From Prevotella sp. UBA2756 (GTDB lineage: Bacteria; Bacteroidota; Bacteroidia; Bacteroidales; Bacteroidaceae), in assembly GCA_002353205.1 (NCBI GenBank), contig DEJE01000034.1, positions 1 to 15,746 on the forward strand: DNA of 15,746 nt, in the 5' to 3' direction. The first letter of the stretch is position 1. The number at the start of each line of letters is the position of its first letter. The position numbers and the translations under genes were made by a program. Shown piece by piece: positions 7,013 through 13,765 of this stretch. Below the pieces are notes generated by a model. It saw only the letters and a list, made by a program, of their open reading frames with translations. It was not told the origin of the DNA and searched no databases.

Positions 7013-8386
7013 TCACTTCACTTTCCCCTTGCGCCACAGTTCCTGGAACGAGTTCTTCGGGAATGTCATCATCTTATGACCGCTCTGAGCCCACGGATTC
7101 AGTCCGCATTCCATCAGGCCTGAGGGCACCCAGTTGGCCAGCGGAGCGAACTTCATGGCCGTGTTATAGATGCCGCTGCTTCCGAAGAGCACCTTCATGC
7201 CCTTGCACATCATCTTCTTCTCGGGGTTGGCCGTGCCGAAGTCGTCGAGCTGCTGACGCCATTTATAGATCTGGTCGCCGAGGTCGAGCTTCACGGGACA
7301 GACGGTCTGACAGCTCAGACAGAGCGTGCAGGCGGAAACGTTGCCCGAATGCTTCTGCTTGTCGCGGAGCATGCCGAGATTGATGCCGATAGGTCCTGGA
7401 ATGAAGTAAGAGTAGCTGTAGCCACCCGACCGGCGATAGACGGGGCAGGTGTTCATGCAAGAGCCGCAACGGATGCACTTCAGCACCTCCCAGTGTTCAG
7501 GATTCCCGATCCATTCGCTGCGCCCGTTGTCCACCAGGATGATGTGCATCTGCTGTGCCGTAGGCCGTGCCTTGCGGAAATGCGAGGTGTAGGTGGTCGT
7601 TGGCTGGCCTGTTCCTGCTCTGCAGAGCATGCGCTGGAAGACAGCCAGACAGTCGTAGTTGGGTATGATTTTCTCAAGACCCACCGCTGCGATGTGCAAT
7701 TTGGGGCACGATGTTGACATGTCGGCGTTTCCCTCGTTGGTGCATACCACGATGTCGCCCGTCTCTGCGATACCGAAGTTTCCGCCTGTCATGCCTGCAT
7801 CGGCAGTCAGGAACTCGTTGCGAAGACTCAGTCGTGCCATGTAGGTGAGGTAGGTTGGATCGTGATTTCCTTTCTCCGTACCCAGCTTTTCCTCAAACAG
7901 TTCGCCCACGTCGTCGTGATCGAGATGGATAGCCGGCATGACGATGTGGCTTGGTTTCTGCCCCTTCAGCTGGATAATGCGCTCGCCGAGGTCTGTCTCC
8001 ACGATTTCTATGCCGCGTGCCTCGAGGTATGGATTCATCTCGCACTCCTCGGTGAGCATCGATTTCGACTTCACCATCTTCTTGACATTGTGCTCCTTGA
8101 GAATGTCATAAACGATTTGGTTGAACTCGTCAGCATCCTTTGCCCAATGAACGATGCATCCGTTCTTCTCGGCATTGGTTGCAAACTGATCCAGGTATTC
8201 GTCGAGATGTGTGATGGTGTGGCGCTTGATGGCACTTCCCATCTCGCGAAGCTGCTCCCATTCGTCGAGCCCGTAGGCCATCTTATCTCTCTTGGTGCGA
8301 ACGGACCAGAACGTTGCGTCGTGCCAGCTCGCATATTTTTGGTTCTTCAAGAACTCTTTTGCTGCGTTGCTATGTGGTGTACTCAT
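7013..8386 (-). CDS. lutB: Lactate utilization iron-sulfur protein B
   Basis: LutB/YkgF is the large subunit of the L-lactate oxidation complex and combines a LUD domain with a two-cluster ferredoxin domain. In this 457-residue protein the LUD domain takes up about residues 50-290, with MVKSKSMLTEE (104-114) and GMTGGNFGIAETGD (198-211). The cluster domain has CIRCGSCMNTCP (C304, C307, C310, C314) and CTLCLSCQTVCP (C353, C356, C359, C363), each a CxxCxxCxxxCP set expected to bind [4Fe-4S]. The remaining C-terminal part resembles the family. The gene follows lutA after an 82-base gap filled by a heptamer repeat array. The start at 8386 gives MSTPHSNAAK; no better start lies nearby. Confidence 0.94.
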   Translation of the reverse strand: MSTPHSNAAKEFLKNQKYASWHDATFWSVRTKRDKMAYGLDEWEQLREMGSAIKRHTITHLDEYLDQFATNAEKNGCIVHWAKDADEFNQIVYDILKEHNVKKMVKSKSMLTEECEMNPYLEARGIEIVETDLGERIIQLKGQKPSHIVMPAIHLDHDDVGELFEEKLGTEKGNHDPTYLTYMARLSLRNEFLTADAGMTGGNFGIAETGDIVVCTNEGNADMSTSCPKLHIAAVGLEKIIPNYDCLAVFQRMLCRAGTGQPTTTYTSHFRKARPTAQQMHIILVDNGRSEWIGNPEHWEVLKCIRCGSCMNTCPVYRRSGGYSYSYFIPGPIGINLGMLRDKQKHSGNVSACTLCLSCQTVCPVKLDLGDQIYKWRQQLDDFGTANPEKKMMCKGMKVLFGSSGIYNTAMKFAPLANWVPSGLMECGLNPWAQSGHKMMTFPKNSFQELWRKGKVK

Positions 8387-8389
8387 GTT

Positions 8390-8459
8390 AATTAAGAGTT
8401 AAGAATTAAGAGTTAAGGATTAAAAGTGAAAAGTAAAGAATTCACAATTATGAACTACT
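8390..8459. repeat. AT-rich tandem array, 14-base (2 x 7) units, between lutA and lutB
   Basis: AATTAAGAGTTAAG at 8390-8403 is repeated exactly at 8404-8417, then decays through GATTAAAAGTGAAA (8418-8431) and further drifting 14-base units to 8459. Each unit is itself two 7-base halves. The array fills the gap just upstream of the lutB start. The core recurs in inverted orientation at 11950-11984. Confidence 0.85.
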
Positions 8460-8468
8460 ATGAACTCT

Positions 8469-9206
8469 TTAAATTCCTGCGGCCAGTATCTGCACGGCAT
8501 GCTTGAACTCGATGTTCTGCCCTTGCTTCATCGCAATTCCGGCCATGTGCATCAGGCACGAACAGTCGGCTCCGGTGATGTAGCGTGCCCCGGTGTCGAT
8601 GTGTCGTTTCAGTTTGTCCTTTCCCATCTGCTCACAGATAGCTGTTTCTTCGACAGAGAACATGCCTCCGAATCCGCAGCACTCGTCGGGCCGTTCGGGC
8701 TCCACCACTTCGATGCCTTCTTTCAATTCGAGCAGGTCTTTGATTTTGTTGAACTTCTGCTCGTGTTGTTCCGACGGAGAGCTCAGCCCCAATTCACGAA
8801 CACCGTGACAAGAGTTATGTAGGCTCACCTTGTAGGGGAATTTTCCAGGCAGCGACTTCACCTTCACCACGTCGTGGAGGAACTCGATGACGTCTATCGC
8901 CTTCTCCGCCGTCTCACATTTTGTCTTTTCCTTCAGCAGTCGCGGGTAGTTGACACGTATGAACGCGGTGCAGCTGACACTGGGAGCGACGATATAGTCG
9001 AATCCCTTGAACTTCTCCTCGAATTTCTCGGCCAACGGCACAGCCATCTTTTCGAATCCTGCATTTCCCATGGGCTGTCCGCAGCATGTTTGGTTGAGCG
9101 GATACTCCACATCGAGTCCAAGGCTTTTCAGCAGTTTGTATGTGTCGACACCGACTTCAGGATACACGGCGTCCACATAGCAGGGTATAAATAAACCGAT
9201 TTTCAT
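8469..9206 (-). CDS. lutA: Lactate utilization protein A (CCG-domain Fe-S protein)
   Basis: LutA/YkgE is the CCG-domain subunit of the L-lactate oxidation system, related to glycolate oxidase GlcF and heterodisulfide reductase HdrB. The 245-residue protein has the two expected cysteine sets: C9, TCCGQP (C41, C42) and C79 in the first half; C133, ECCGFGG (C176, C177) and DCSC (C215, C217) in the second. These are the ligands for the non-cubane clusters of CCG domains. It is the first gene of the operon; a Bacteroidetes-type promoter lies about 70 bases upstream. No lactate permease or regulator gene is present next to it in this window. Confidence 0.94.
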   Translation of the reverse strand: MKIGLFIPCYVDAVYPEVGVDTYKLLKSLGLDVEYPLNQTCCGQPMGNAGFEKMAVPLAEKFEEKFKGFDYIVAPSVSCTAFIRVNYPRLLKEKTKCETAEKAIDVIEFLHDVVKVKSLPGKFPYKVSLHNSCHGVRELGLSSPSEQHEQKFNKIKDLLELKEGIEVVEPERPDECCGFGGMFSVEETAICEQMGKDKLKRHIDTGARYITGADCSCLMHMAGIAMKQGQNIEFKHAVQILAAGI

Positions 9207-9274
9207 GTGATTATTATATAAATGTTCGCTTAATAGATTATCGCCTTATCGCGTTAGTCAATAGATTTCTGTTG

Positions 9275-9305
9275 CAAATATACGAAAAATATCAATACGC
9301 ACAAG
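9275..9305 (-). promoter_or_regulatory. Promoter of lutABC
   Basis: On the minus strand TATATTTG (9282-9275) matches the Bacteroidetes -7 consensus TAnnTTTG, and CTTG (9305-9302) lies 19 bases upstream as a -33 element. The predicted leader to the lutA ATG is about 60 bases. Confidence 0.75.
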
Positions 9306-9362
9306 AAAAAATCGGGAAATCTTTTATAAAAGGTGACAAAAAAGTACTCTGCGGAGACATTG

Positions 9363-10628
9363 TCATCGCAGGTCGCATCGCAGTCCGAGCTGCAGGTTCC
9401 AGTTCACCGTCTTGTCTTTGAAAATGTTGTCCACGTTACTTCCATTATCGAAGTACCGCCTGATGCCCGCCTCTACGAAGAAGGAGAACGGCTTCACGAC
9501 GCTATACTGCATTCCTGCTGCGGCATCGGCCGACCATTGCACCCAATCTTTCTTGGCGCTTTGTGTCATTGTCTGCCACCGTTGCTTCGCCTTCACATTG
9601 AAGTCGGCTTCGACACCAACGACGCCATAGACCTTGAATGGGCCTTTGCACCACACATCGTAGCTCATCTGTAGCGGAATGCCAAGATAATGGTACACGT
9701 TTTCGGTTACCAGTTGTTCGTTGCGCATATTGTGTATCAGGTCGGTCTGTACTCTCTGCCACACGACACCTGTCAGTACGCGCCACCGAGGCGCGAGAGC
9801 GTAGCCCAGGGAGAGTCCGATCCGCAGCGGTTGGTGATATTCGGTGCGCTCCTCGAAGTCGTAGACAGGTCCGAGCATCATCTGTTTTCCCGCCGCCAAT
9901 GTGTAACCGTACTGTCCCATGCCAGCCATGTCGCCGCTCATTATGACGGGTCGGTTATCCATTCTCTGACCATCAACAACATTGCCTGCATAGAGTGAGG
10001 CCGTCAACCGTGGTATCGCCTTTCTTGTTTCGCCGGTTCTCTTTGGGGAAACAGGCTGCTGGTTGTTCCTGCCCGCCGCCGACGACCGCACCAACGACGC
10101 CAAGCCATCCCCTTCGGGGGCTTGAGGGGGCGTCCCATCTTGCTCTGCGACCGGGATGTCTTGGCGTGGTTGTTGATGTTCACTGTGGATTGTCTCGATG
10201 CTCTGAGAGCTGTCCTCGATGCCCTCATCACTTTTTTCTTTCGACGGCCACGGACCGTTCACCGCCACATCATGCTGCTCTCCGACGGAGAACTGCGGGG
10301 AATGGGGGTGCGAGGTGCGGGGGTGCGAGGCGCTCATCACCTCGACAGTCTGCCTGCGACGGTCTTCACTAACGTCCGCACTGCGCCACGCCAAGTATCC
10401 GCCACCTGCGATCAGCAGCACTGCAGCAGCTGCCGCCCATCGCCGACGACCACTCCAACGACGCCAATACATCCCCCTCGTGGTCTTGGGGGTCCGTTCC
10501 TCCCAACTATCAGTCACTCCAGCAACAGGCAGCGAGTCTTCAATGGCCTGCCACAGCCCTTCTGGAGCGGCTACTTCGTAGTCGTCGAGCTGTTTTCGCA
10601 AATCCGATTCAAAGCTTTCTTTGTTCAT
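9363..10628 (-). CDS. Membrane-anchored anti-sigma-like protein with C-terminal beta-barrel domain
   Basis: A 421-residue protein. Residues 1-33 (ESDLRKQLDDYEVAAPEGLW within them) resemble the short cytosolic segment seen in Bacteroidetes membrane partners of ECF sigma factors. An arginine-rich stretch (56-63) and one TM helix (WAAAAAVLLIAGGGYLAW, 64-81) follow. Next comes a long polar linker (about 82-205), then a region of alternating aromatic strands (206-421: LRIGLSLGYALAPRWRVLTG, FFVEAGIRRYF, and the end NLQLGLRCDLR) typical of outer-membrane beta-barrels. Its ATG overlaps the sigma factor stop (TAATG at 10626-10630), so it is probably that factor's regulator. The linker and the segment before the TM helix carry repeat sequences. 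The anti-sigma role is inferred from position and the N-terminus. Confidence 0.75.
   Translation of the reverse strand: MNKESFESDLRKQLDDYEVAAPEGLWQAIEDSLPVAGVTDSWEERTPKTTRGMYWRRWSGRRRWAAAAAVLLIAGGGYLAWRSADVSEDRRRQTVEVMSASHPRTSHPHSPQFSVGEQHDVAVNGPWPSKEKSDEGIEDSSQSIETIHSEHQQPRQDIPVAEQDGTPPQAPEGDGLASLVRSSAAGRNNQQPVSPKRTGETRKAIPRLTASLYAGNVVDGQRMDNRPVIMSGDMAGMGQYGYTLAAGKQMMLGPVYDFEERTEYHQPLRIGLSLGYALAPRWRVLTGVVWQRVQTDLIHNMRNEQLVTENVYHYLGIPLQMSYDVWCKGPFKVYGVVGVEADFNVKAKQRWQTMTQSAKKDWVQWSADAAAGMQYSVVKPFSFFVEAGIRRYFDNGSNVDNIFKDKTVNWNLQLGLRCDLR
10071..10131. repeat. Intragenic GC-palindrome repeat, copy A
   Basis: This block lies inside the beta-barrel protein gene and encodes the linker around residues 166-186. 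It matches copy B at 10435-10494 in about 50 of 61 positions by eye, including CCAACGACGCCAA and the palindromic part CCCCTTCGGGGG with CTTGAGGGGG after it, the same design as the intergenic repeats at 6187 and 15206. Confidence 0.75.
10304..10333. repeat. 15-base tandem repeat inside the linker coding region
   Basis: GGGGGTGCGAGGTGC (10304-10318) is followed by GGGGGTGCGAGGCGC (10319-10333). The two units differ at one base. On the coding strand they give the repeated peptide SHP-R-T/SHP-H-S (residues about 101-110), and 15 bases keep the reading frame. Confidence 0.85.
10435..10494. repeat. Intragenic GC-palindrome repeat, copy B
   Basis: This block encodes residues about 45-65, just before the TM helix (RGMYWRRWSGRRRW). 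It is the diverged partner of copy A. A one-base gap in the alignment means the two copies are read in different frames over most of their length. Confidence 0.75.
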
Positions 10629-11176
10629 TATTCCTGTTGATGAAGATATTCGTTGATTTGGTGGGCGAGCAATCTCTTCGCCCTGAGATACTGCGAGGCT
10701 GATGTGCTTTCACTGATTCCGAGCTGGCGGGCAATCTCTCGGTGAGGCATTTGCTCGAAGACGTAGAGATTGAGCACCGTTCGATAGCCCGTTGGCAGTC
10801 CTCTGATGAGCCTGTGAAGCACGTCTGGCGGCACTCTACTGGGCTCGGCATCGGGAGCATCAGGCACGTCGGGAATGTTATGACAGAACGCCAGTCGTCC
10901 TTCGCGCCTCAAGAAGCTGATGCTTTCGTTGGCTGCGATACGCACCATCCACGCTCGCAACGACCCTTCACCCTGATAGTGGAATCGGCTTATTTGCGTG
11001 AGCACCTTGACGAAGACATCCTGCAGTACGTCGCGGGCTTCGTCTCGCCCTGCCAGATAGCGCATGCAGACGGCCATGAGCAGTGCTCCGTAGCGTTCGT
11101 AAAGCCTCCTCCCTGCACTCCTGCTACCCTTTATGAGCTCTTGCAACAGCTGTTGTTCGGTCTCCATCGATTCCAT
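10628..11176 (-). CDS. ECF (sigma-70 family group 4) RNA polymerase sigma factor
   Basis: A 182-residue protein of normal ECF length that directs RNA polymerase to a specific promoter set. Region 2 spans about residues 20-95, with RDVLQDVFVKVLTQISRF as the -10-binding helix and GEGSLRAWMVRIAANESISF after it. Region 4 spans about 120-175, with LPTGYRTVLNLYVFEQMPHR, then REIARQLGISESTSASQYLR as the -35-reading helix-turn-helix. I chose the start at 11176 (MESMETEQQ) because it shares one base with the stop of the lipoprotein gene (TGATG); an ATG at 11167 would serve equally well. A longer frame back to 11353 overlaps that gene and has no sigma-like sequence. The stop overlaps the next start (TAATG). 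The gene order suggests control by the downstream membrane protein. Confidence 0.93.
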   Translation of the reverse strand: MESMETEQQLLQELIKGSRSAGRRLYERYGALLMAVCMRYLAGRDEARDVLQDVFVKVLTQISRFHYQGEGSLRAWMVRIAANESISFLRREGRLAFCHNIPDVPDAPDAEPSRVPPDVLHRLIRGLPTGYRTVLNLYVFEQMPHREIARQLGISESTSASQYLRAKRLLAHQINEYLHQQE

Positions 11177-11769
11177 CAGTTGACCACTCCGGCGAATGTA
11201 AGTTGCAGTTCCGGTTCGAAGATCACCAGTTGAGCCTGGTTCTCCGTTCCGAGTTGGATGCTTCTCACGCCTATCTGTACCGCGCAAGTCATTGCATCTT
11301 GGTTCACGACGCAAACATTCTCGTTGCCATAGGTCACGAGGACCTCTCGACACTGGCCTCCGACGGTTGCTTCAAACGATTGTCGCGCGCATACCATATT
11401 ATAATATATGCTGCTCGCGGTGTAACCTATGCGCTGCATCGACACGTTGAGGATGCCATTGGCAGCTTCGGCATCTGCCCACCACCGTCCGTCGTCAGCC
11501 TTTTCTGCTGCCAGGCGCATCAATGCAGCGCACGGCACGTTGATCATTTGCGCCTCACGCTGCGAGGTTACGAGCATGTGTCCCTCGCCCAGCTGTCTGC
11601 CTTCAAGATTCCATGTGCCGACGAATGATGTTTGAGCCTCCGCGTAGCTATACGAAGGATCGGAGTCCACTGTCCAGTCGTACTGACCGTCTCCGCCGTT
11701 AGCGCAGGCTGTCAGCAACAGCGCGAGGAGCGCCAACACTTCTATTCTGATGTTTACTGATTCTTTCAT
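11176..11769 (-). CDS. Unrecognised lipoprotein upstream of the ECF sigma factor
   Basis: A 197-residue protein. The start at 11769 gives a classical lipoprotein signal: MKESVNIRIEV, a hydrophobic ALLALLL, then the lipobox LTAC with C22 as the lipidated residue. The mature part begins with an acidic, glycine-rich tether and continues as an all-beta-looking domain with TSFVGTWNLEGRQL and three spaced cysteines in the second half. I recognise no family. It is the first gene of a three-gene unit and its stop overlaps the sigma factor start, so the three products are probably made together. A role in sensing or as part of the envelope response is inference from position. Confidence 0.8.
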   Translation of the reverse strand: MKESVNIRIEVLALLALLLTACANGGDGQYDWTVDSDPSYSYAEAQTSFVGTWNLEGRQLGEGHMLVTSQREAQMINVPCAALMRLAAEKADDGRWWADAEAANGILNVSMQRIGYTASSIYYNMVCARQSFEATVGGQCREVLVTYGNENVCVVNQDAMTCAVQIGVRSIQLGTENQAQLVIFEPELQLTFAGVVN

Positions 11770-11949
11770 TCCATTCTGTGATGGGCTTTCGTTCCCACAA
11801 CTTTTTCTTATAAACGTTGCAGAAGAAAGAATCTTGCATCTGCATGAAAAAAATTTCTTGCGAAGAATTTTAATTCCTCGCTCGAGCTTTGCTCGCTTTC
11901 TTGCGCTCCGTAGGTGCTCAGGCGCTTCGCGGAGGTCTTGCAAAGAACT
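11770..11949 (-). other. Leader region of the lipoprotein-sigma operon
   Basis: This 180-base region holds no gene. I see no TAnnTTTG promoter on the minus strand, which would fit an operon transcribed by its own ECF sigma factor. Candidate sites are an inverted repeat TGCAGA/TCTGCA (11818-11823 and 11839-11844) and a 10-base inverted repeat with one mismatch, GCGAAGAATT/AATTCCTCGC (11860-11869 and 11872-11881). Confidence 0.4.
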
Positions 11950-11984
11950 CTTAACTCTTAATTCTTAACTCTTTAACTCTTAAT
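11950..11984. repeat. AT-rich 14-base array after the regulator gene
   Basis: CTTAACTCTTAATT (11950-11963) is the exact reverse complement of the unit in the lutA-lutB gap. It is followed by CTTAACTCTTTAAC (11964-11977) and a half unit. The array lies 6 bases past the stop of the TPR regulator gene. Confidence 0.85.
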
Positions 11985-11990
11985 CCCTCC

Positions 11991-13706
11991 CTAACTCATT
12001 TCGCGTATACGCCGGTCGAAATCGCGCGCGCCGCCTTTCTCTCCAAAGATTTTTCCGAGCAGACGCGTGCGGCTGTTGGTGACGATCTGTGGTGAAGCTC
12101 CCACCAATGTAGCGATTTCGGACGGCTGGAATCGCATCTTGATGAGCATGCAGATGTGGACGTCGCGCTCTGTGAGGTTCTCGATGCGACTCAAAGCTTG
12201 AACGAATCCATGCTGATAGCGGTCGAAGAGCGATGCCATCTCAAGCCAGTCGTCGTGTTCGGGCTGTCGTCCGGTATCGGCCTTGCGATGGAACCAATAG
12301 ACGAGATTCTCGTCAAGCAAGGCCTGCAGAGCTTCAGCCTGCGTCTCCACGGCCGCATCATTTATCATCTGACATTTGTCATTTATCATTTGACAATTAT
12401 CATTTAGGCCGCAGGCCGCTTGCGAAGCATCGCCGGTCTCCATCGTCAAGAGCTGCGCCTGCAGGTCTTCGATACGACGAAGCACCAGCCGATAGTCGCG
12501 TCGTTTGCGCCGCCAACTCATGAAGAGGAGCCAGCACACGAGTGCCAGCGCCGCGCACCCGCCACACAACCACCAGATGCGGTTGTGCAGTCGGCGCTGA
12601 GCCTGTCGGCTGTCGTACTGTGCCTGTACGTCGGCTATCATCTCCGTGTCCTCATGGATACTCGTCTGCTCATAGAGTTTGTTCAGCTGTTTGCTCAAAT
12701 CGAGGGCTCGCCACTGCTCATGATGCTCGTAGTAGCTGATGAGCTGGCGGTACGCTTCCACCCTGATGTCGGCATCGAGAGCCTGCAAGGCCTCTGCCCA
12801 CCGTTCGCAAGCCTGCCGCATGTTGCCTGTCTTGGAATAAAGATTACCCAAATGTAGCGAAGCATAGCTGCACGGGAAGCTGTCGAGCGCCTGCACCAAC
12901 AGTCGCTCAGCCTCGTCGGTCCTTCCCTCTTCCATCATCAGCCGTCCCTTGCTGGCCAGCAAGTCGGCGCACATGCTGCGGTCTAAACCACCTTCGAGCG
13001 CCAGTCCCCGTCCGACATACAAGCGTGCGCTGTCGAGCTCGCCAGCTTCCAGATAAGCTCTGGCCATCTTGTTGATGACCGCCACTTGCCGTTCGGCACG
13101 ACCGGTACGGCACGCAGTGCTCAGCGCACGCCGGTAATAGTCCATCATCAGCTGACGGCAACGGGCCTGACGGTTCAGGTCGCCCAAAGCCATCTGCACG
13201 TCGAACGTCAGAAGGTCATCGTCAATGTCGGCTGCCACCGTCTCCGCTCTCTTCAGCAGTGCCGCCCCTTCCGACAGTCGGTGATAATGCTGCAGCGAGA
13301 TGGCGCGGTGAAGCAACGATTTGCAGAGCCGACGCTGCTCGCCGGTCTGTTCGTAGTAGCCCACGCTGTTGCTGATGAGCGAGTCGCCCTCCACCTTCAC
13401 ACCCCGTTTGTGGAGCACCTCGGCGTAGAGCAGTCCGTAGAGAGCGAGGTCTGCCTCGTCGTCGGGTCTGAAACTGCCCCACGATCGGAAATGGCGCATG
13501 GCGTTCGAGTCGACCTCCACGATCTGGCAGAGCAACGACTGAGCAGAGTCAGGGTTCTCGTCGATCAACTGTTCCACGCGCAGCAAGGTCCCGTGCACCG
13601 TCCCGTCGGCAGCAGGCAGGCCGTTGCGCGACCTGCTTTCAGAGCAAGCCAGCGCAACGGCTATCATTACGAGAGAGAATACAAACCACCTGAGACTCTT
13701 CATCAT
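11991..13706 (-). CDS. TPR-TM-HTH transmembrane regulator
   Basis: A 571-residue protein. The N-terminus (MMKSLRWFVFSLVMIAVALAC) is a signal sequence that may be a lipoprotein one (C21), though the -3 residue is not ideal. Residues about 40-365 are helical repeats of TPR type, for example 205-275 with AYLEAGELDSARLYVGRGLA and 282-312. A TM helix lies at 377-398 and a short coiled coil at about 400-422. A C-terminal helix-turn-helix at 510-556 (LTERDVHICMLIKMRF, PSEIATLVGASPQIVTNSRT) resembles LuxR-like domains in similar Bacteroidetes proteins. This suggests a one-protein sensor that reads the periplasm and binds DNA at the membrane. Residues 431-450 come from an inserted repeat. The target genes are unknown; the TonB-domain gene just upstream is a candidate. 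Confidence 0.8.
   Translation of the reverse strand: MMKSLRWFVFSLVMIAVALACSESRSRNGLPAADGTVHGTLLRVEQLIDENPDSAQSLLCQIVEVDSNAMRHFRSWGSFRPDDEADLALYGLLYAEVLHKRGVKVEGDSLISNSVGYYEQTGEQRRLCKSLLHRAISLQHYHRLSEGAALLKRAETVAADIDDDLLTFDVQMALGDLNRQARCRQLMMDYYRRALSTACRTGRAERQVAVINKMARAYLEAGELDSARLYVGRGLALEGGLDRSMCADLLASKGRLMMEEGRTDEAERLLVQALDSFPCSYASLHLGNLYSKTGNMRQACERWAEALQALDADIRVEAYRQLISYYEHHEQWRALDLSKQLNKLYEQTSIHEDTEMIADVQAQYDSRQAQRRLHNRIWWLCGGCAALALVCWLLFMSWRRKRRDYRLVLRRIEDLQAQLLTMETGDASQAACGLNDNCQMINDKCQMINDAAVETQAEALQALLDENLVYWFHRKADTGRQPEHDDWLEMASLFDRYQHGFVQALSRIENLTERDVHICMLIKMRFQPSEIATLVGASPQIVTNSRTRLLGKIFGEKGGARDFDRRIREMS
12358..12420 (-). repeat. In-frame heptamer array plus GC block inside the regulator gene
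   Basis: Seven consecutive 7-base units fill 12358-12406 (TCATTTA, TCATCTG, ACATTTG and so on, with TCATTTA three times). They form a 21-base higher-order unit whose first two copies agree at 18 of 21 bases. The GC block GGCCGCAGGCCGC lies next to them (12408-12420). On the coding strand this gives the repeated peptide NDNCQMINDKCQMIND. The minus-strand order, GC block then CCTAAATGAT then heptamers, mirrors 6082-6136. Confidence 0.9.
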
Positions 13707-13707
13707 A

Positions 13708-13763
13708 CATCACGAATTATGCATCACAAATTATGCATCATGCATTATGCATTATGAATTATA
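13708..13763. repeat. Four tandem 14-base units before the regulator gene
   Basis: CATCACGAATTATG (13708-13721) is followed by three related 14-base units at 13722, 13736 and 13750, each made of two 7-base halves close to CATTATG/AATTATG. The array fills the gap between the TonB-domain gene stop (13766) and the regulator start (13706), so it forms the regulator's leader. Confidence 0.88.
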
Positions 13764-13765
13764 AA

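Noticed and set aside
9321..9332. CTTTTATAAAAG palindrome as an operator or terminator
   Set aside because: AT-only core, short, and not placed at a recognisable promoter or before a T-run; too likely by chance in an AT-rich gap.
10004..10231. Separate small gene on the minus strand inside the beta-barrel gene
   Set aside because: It is the alternative frame of copy A of the repeat; its WRRWCGRRR resemblance to the real protein comes from the DNA duplication.
10628..11353. Longer sigma factor starting at 11353
   Set aside because: The extra 59 residues overlap the lipoprotein gene, are arginine-rich and unlike any sigma region; the start at 11176 fits the one-base overlap.
11176..11943. Longer lipoprotein starting at 11943
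   Set aside because: The extra N-terminus would put the lipoprotein signal 58 residues inside the chain; the ATG at 11769 gives a standard signal.
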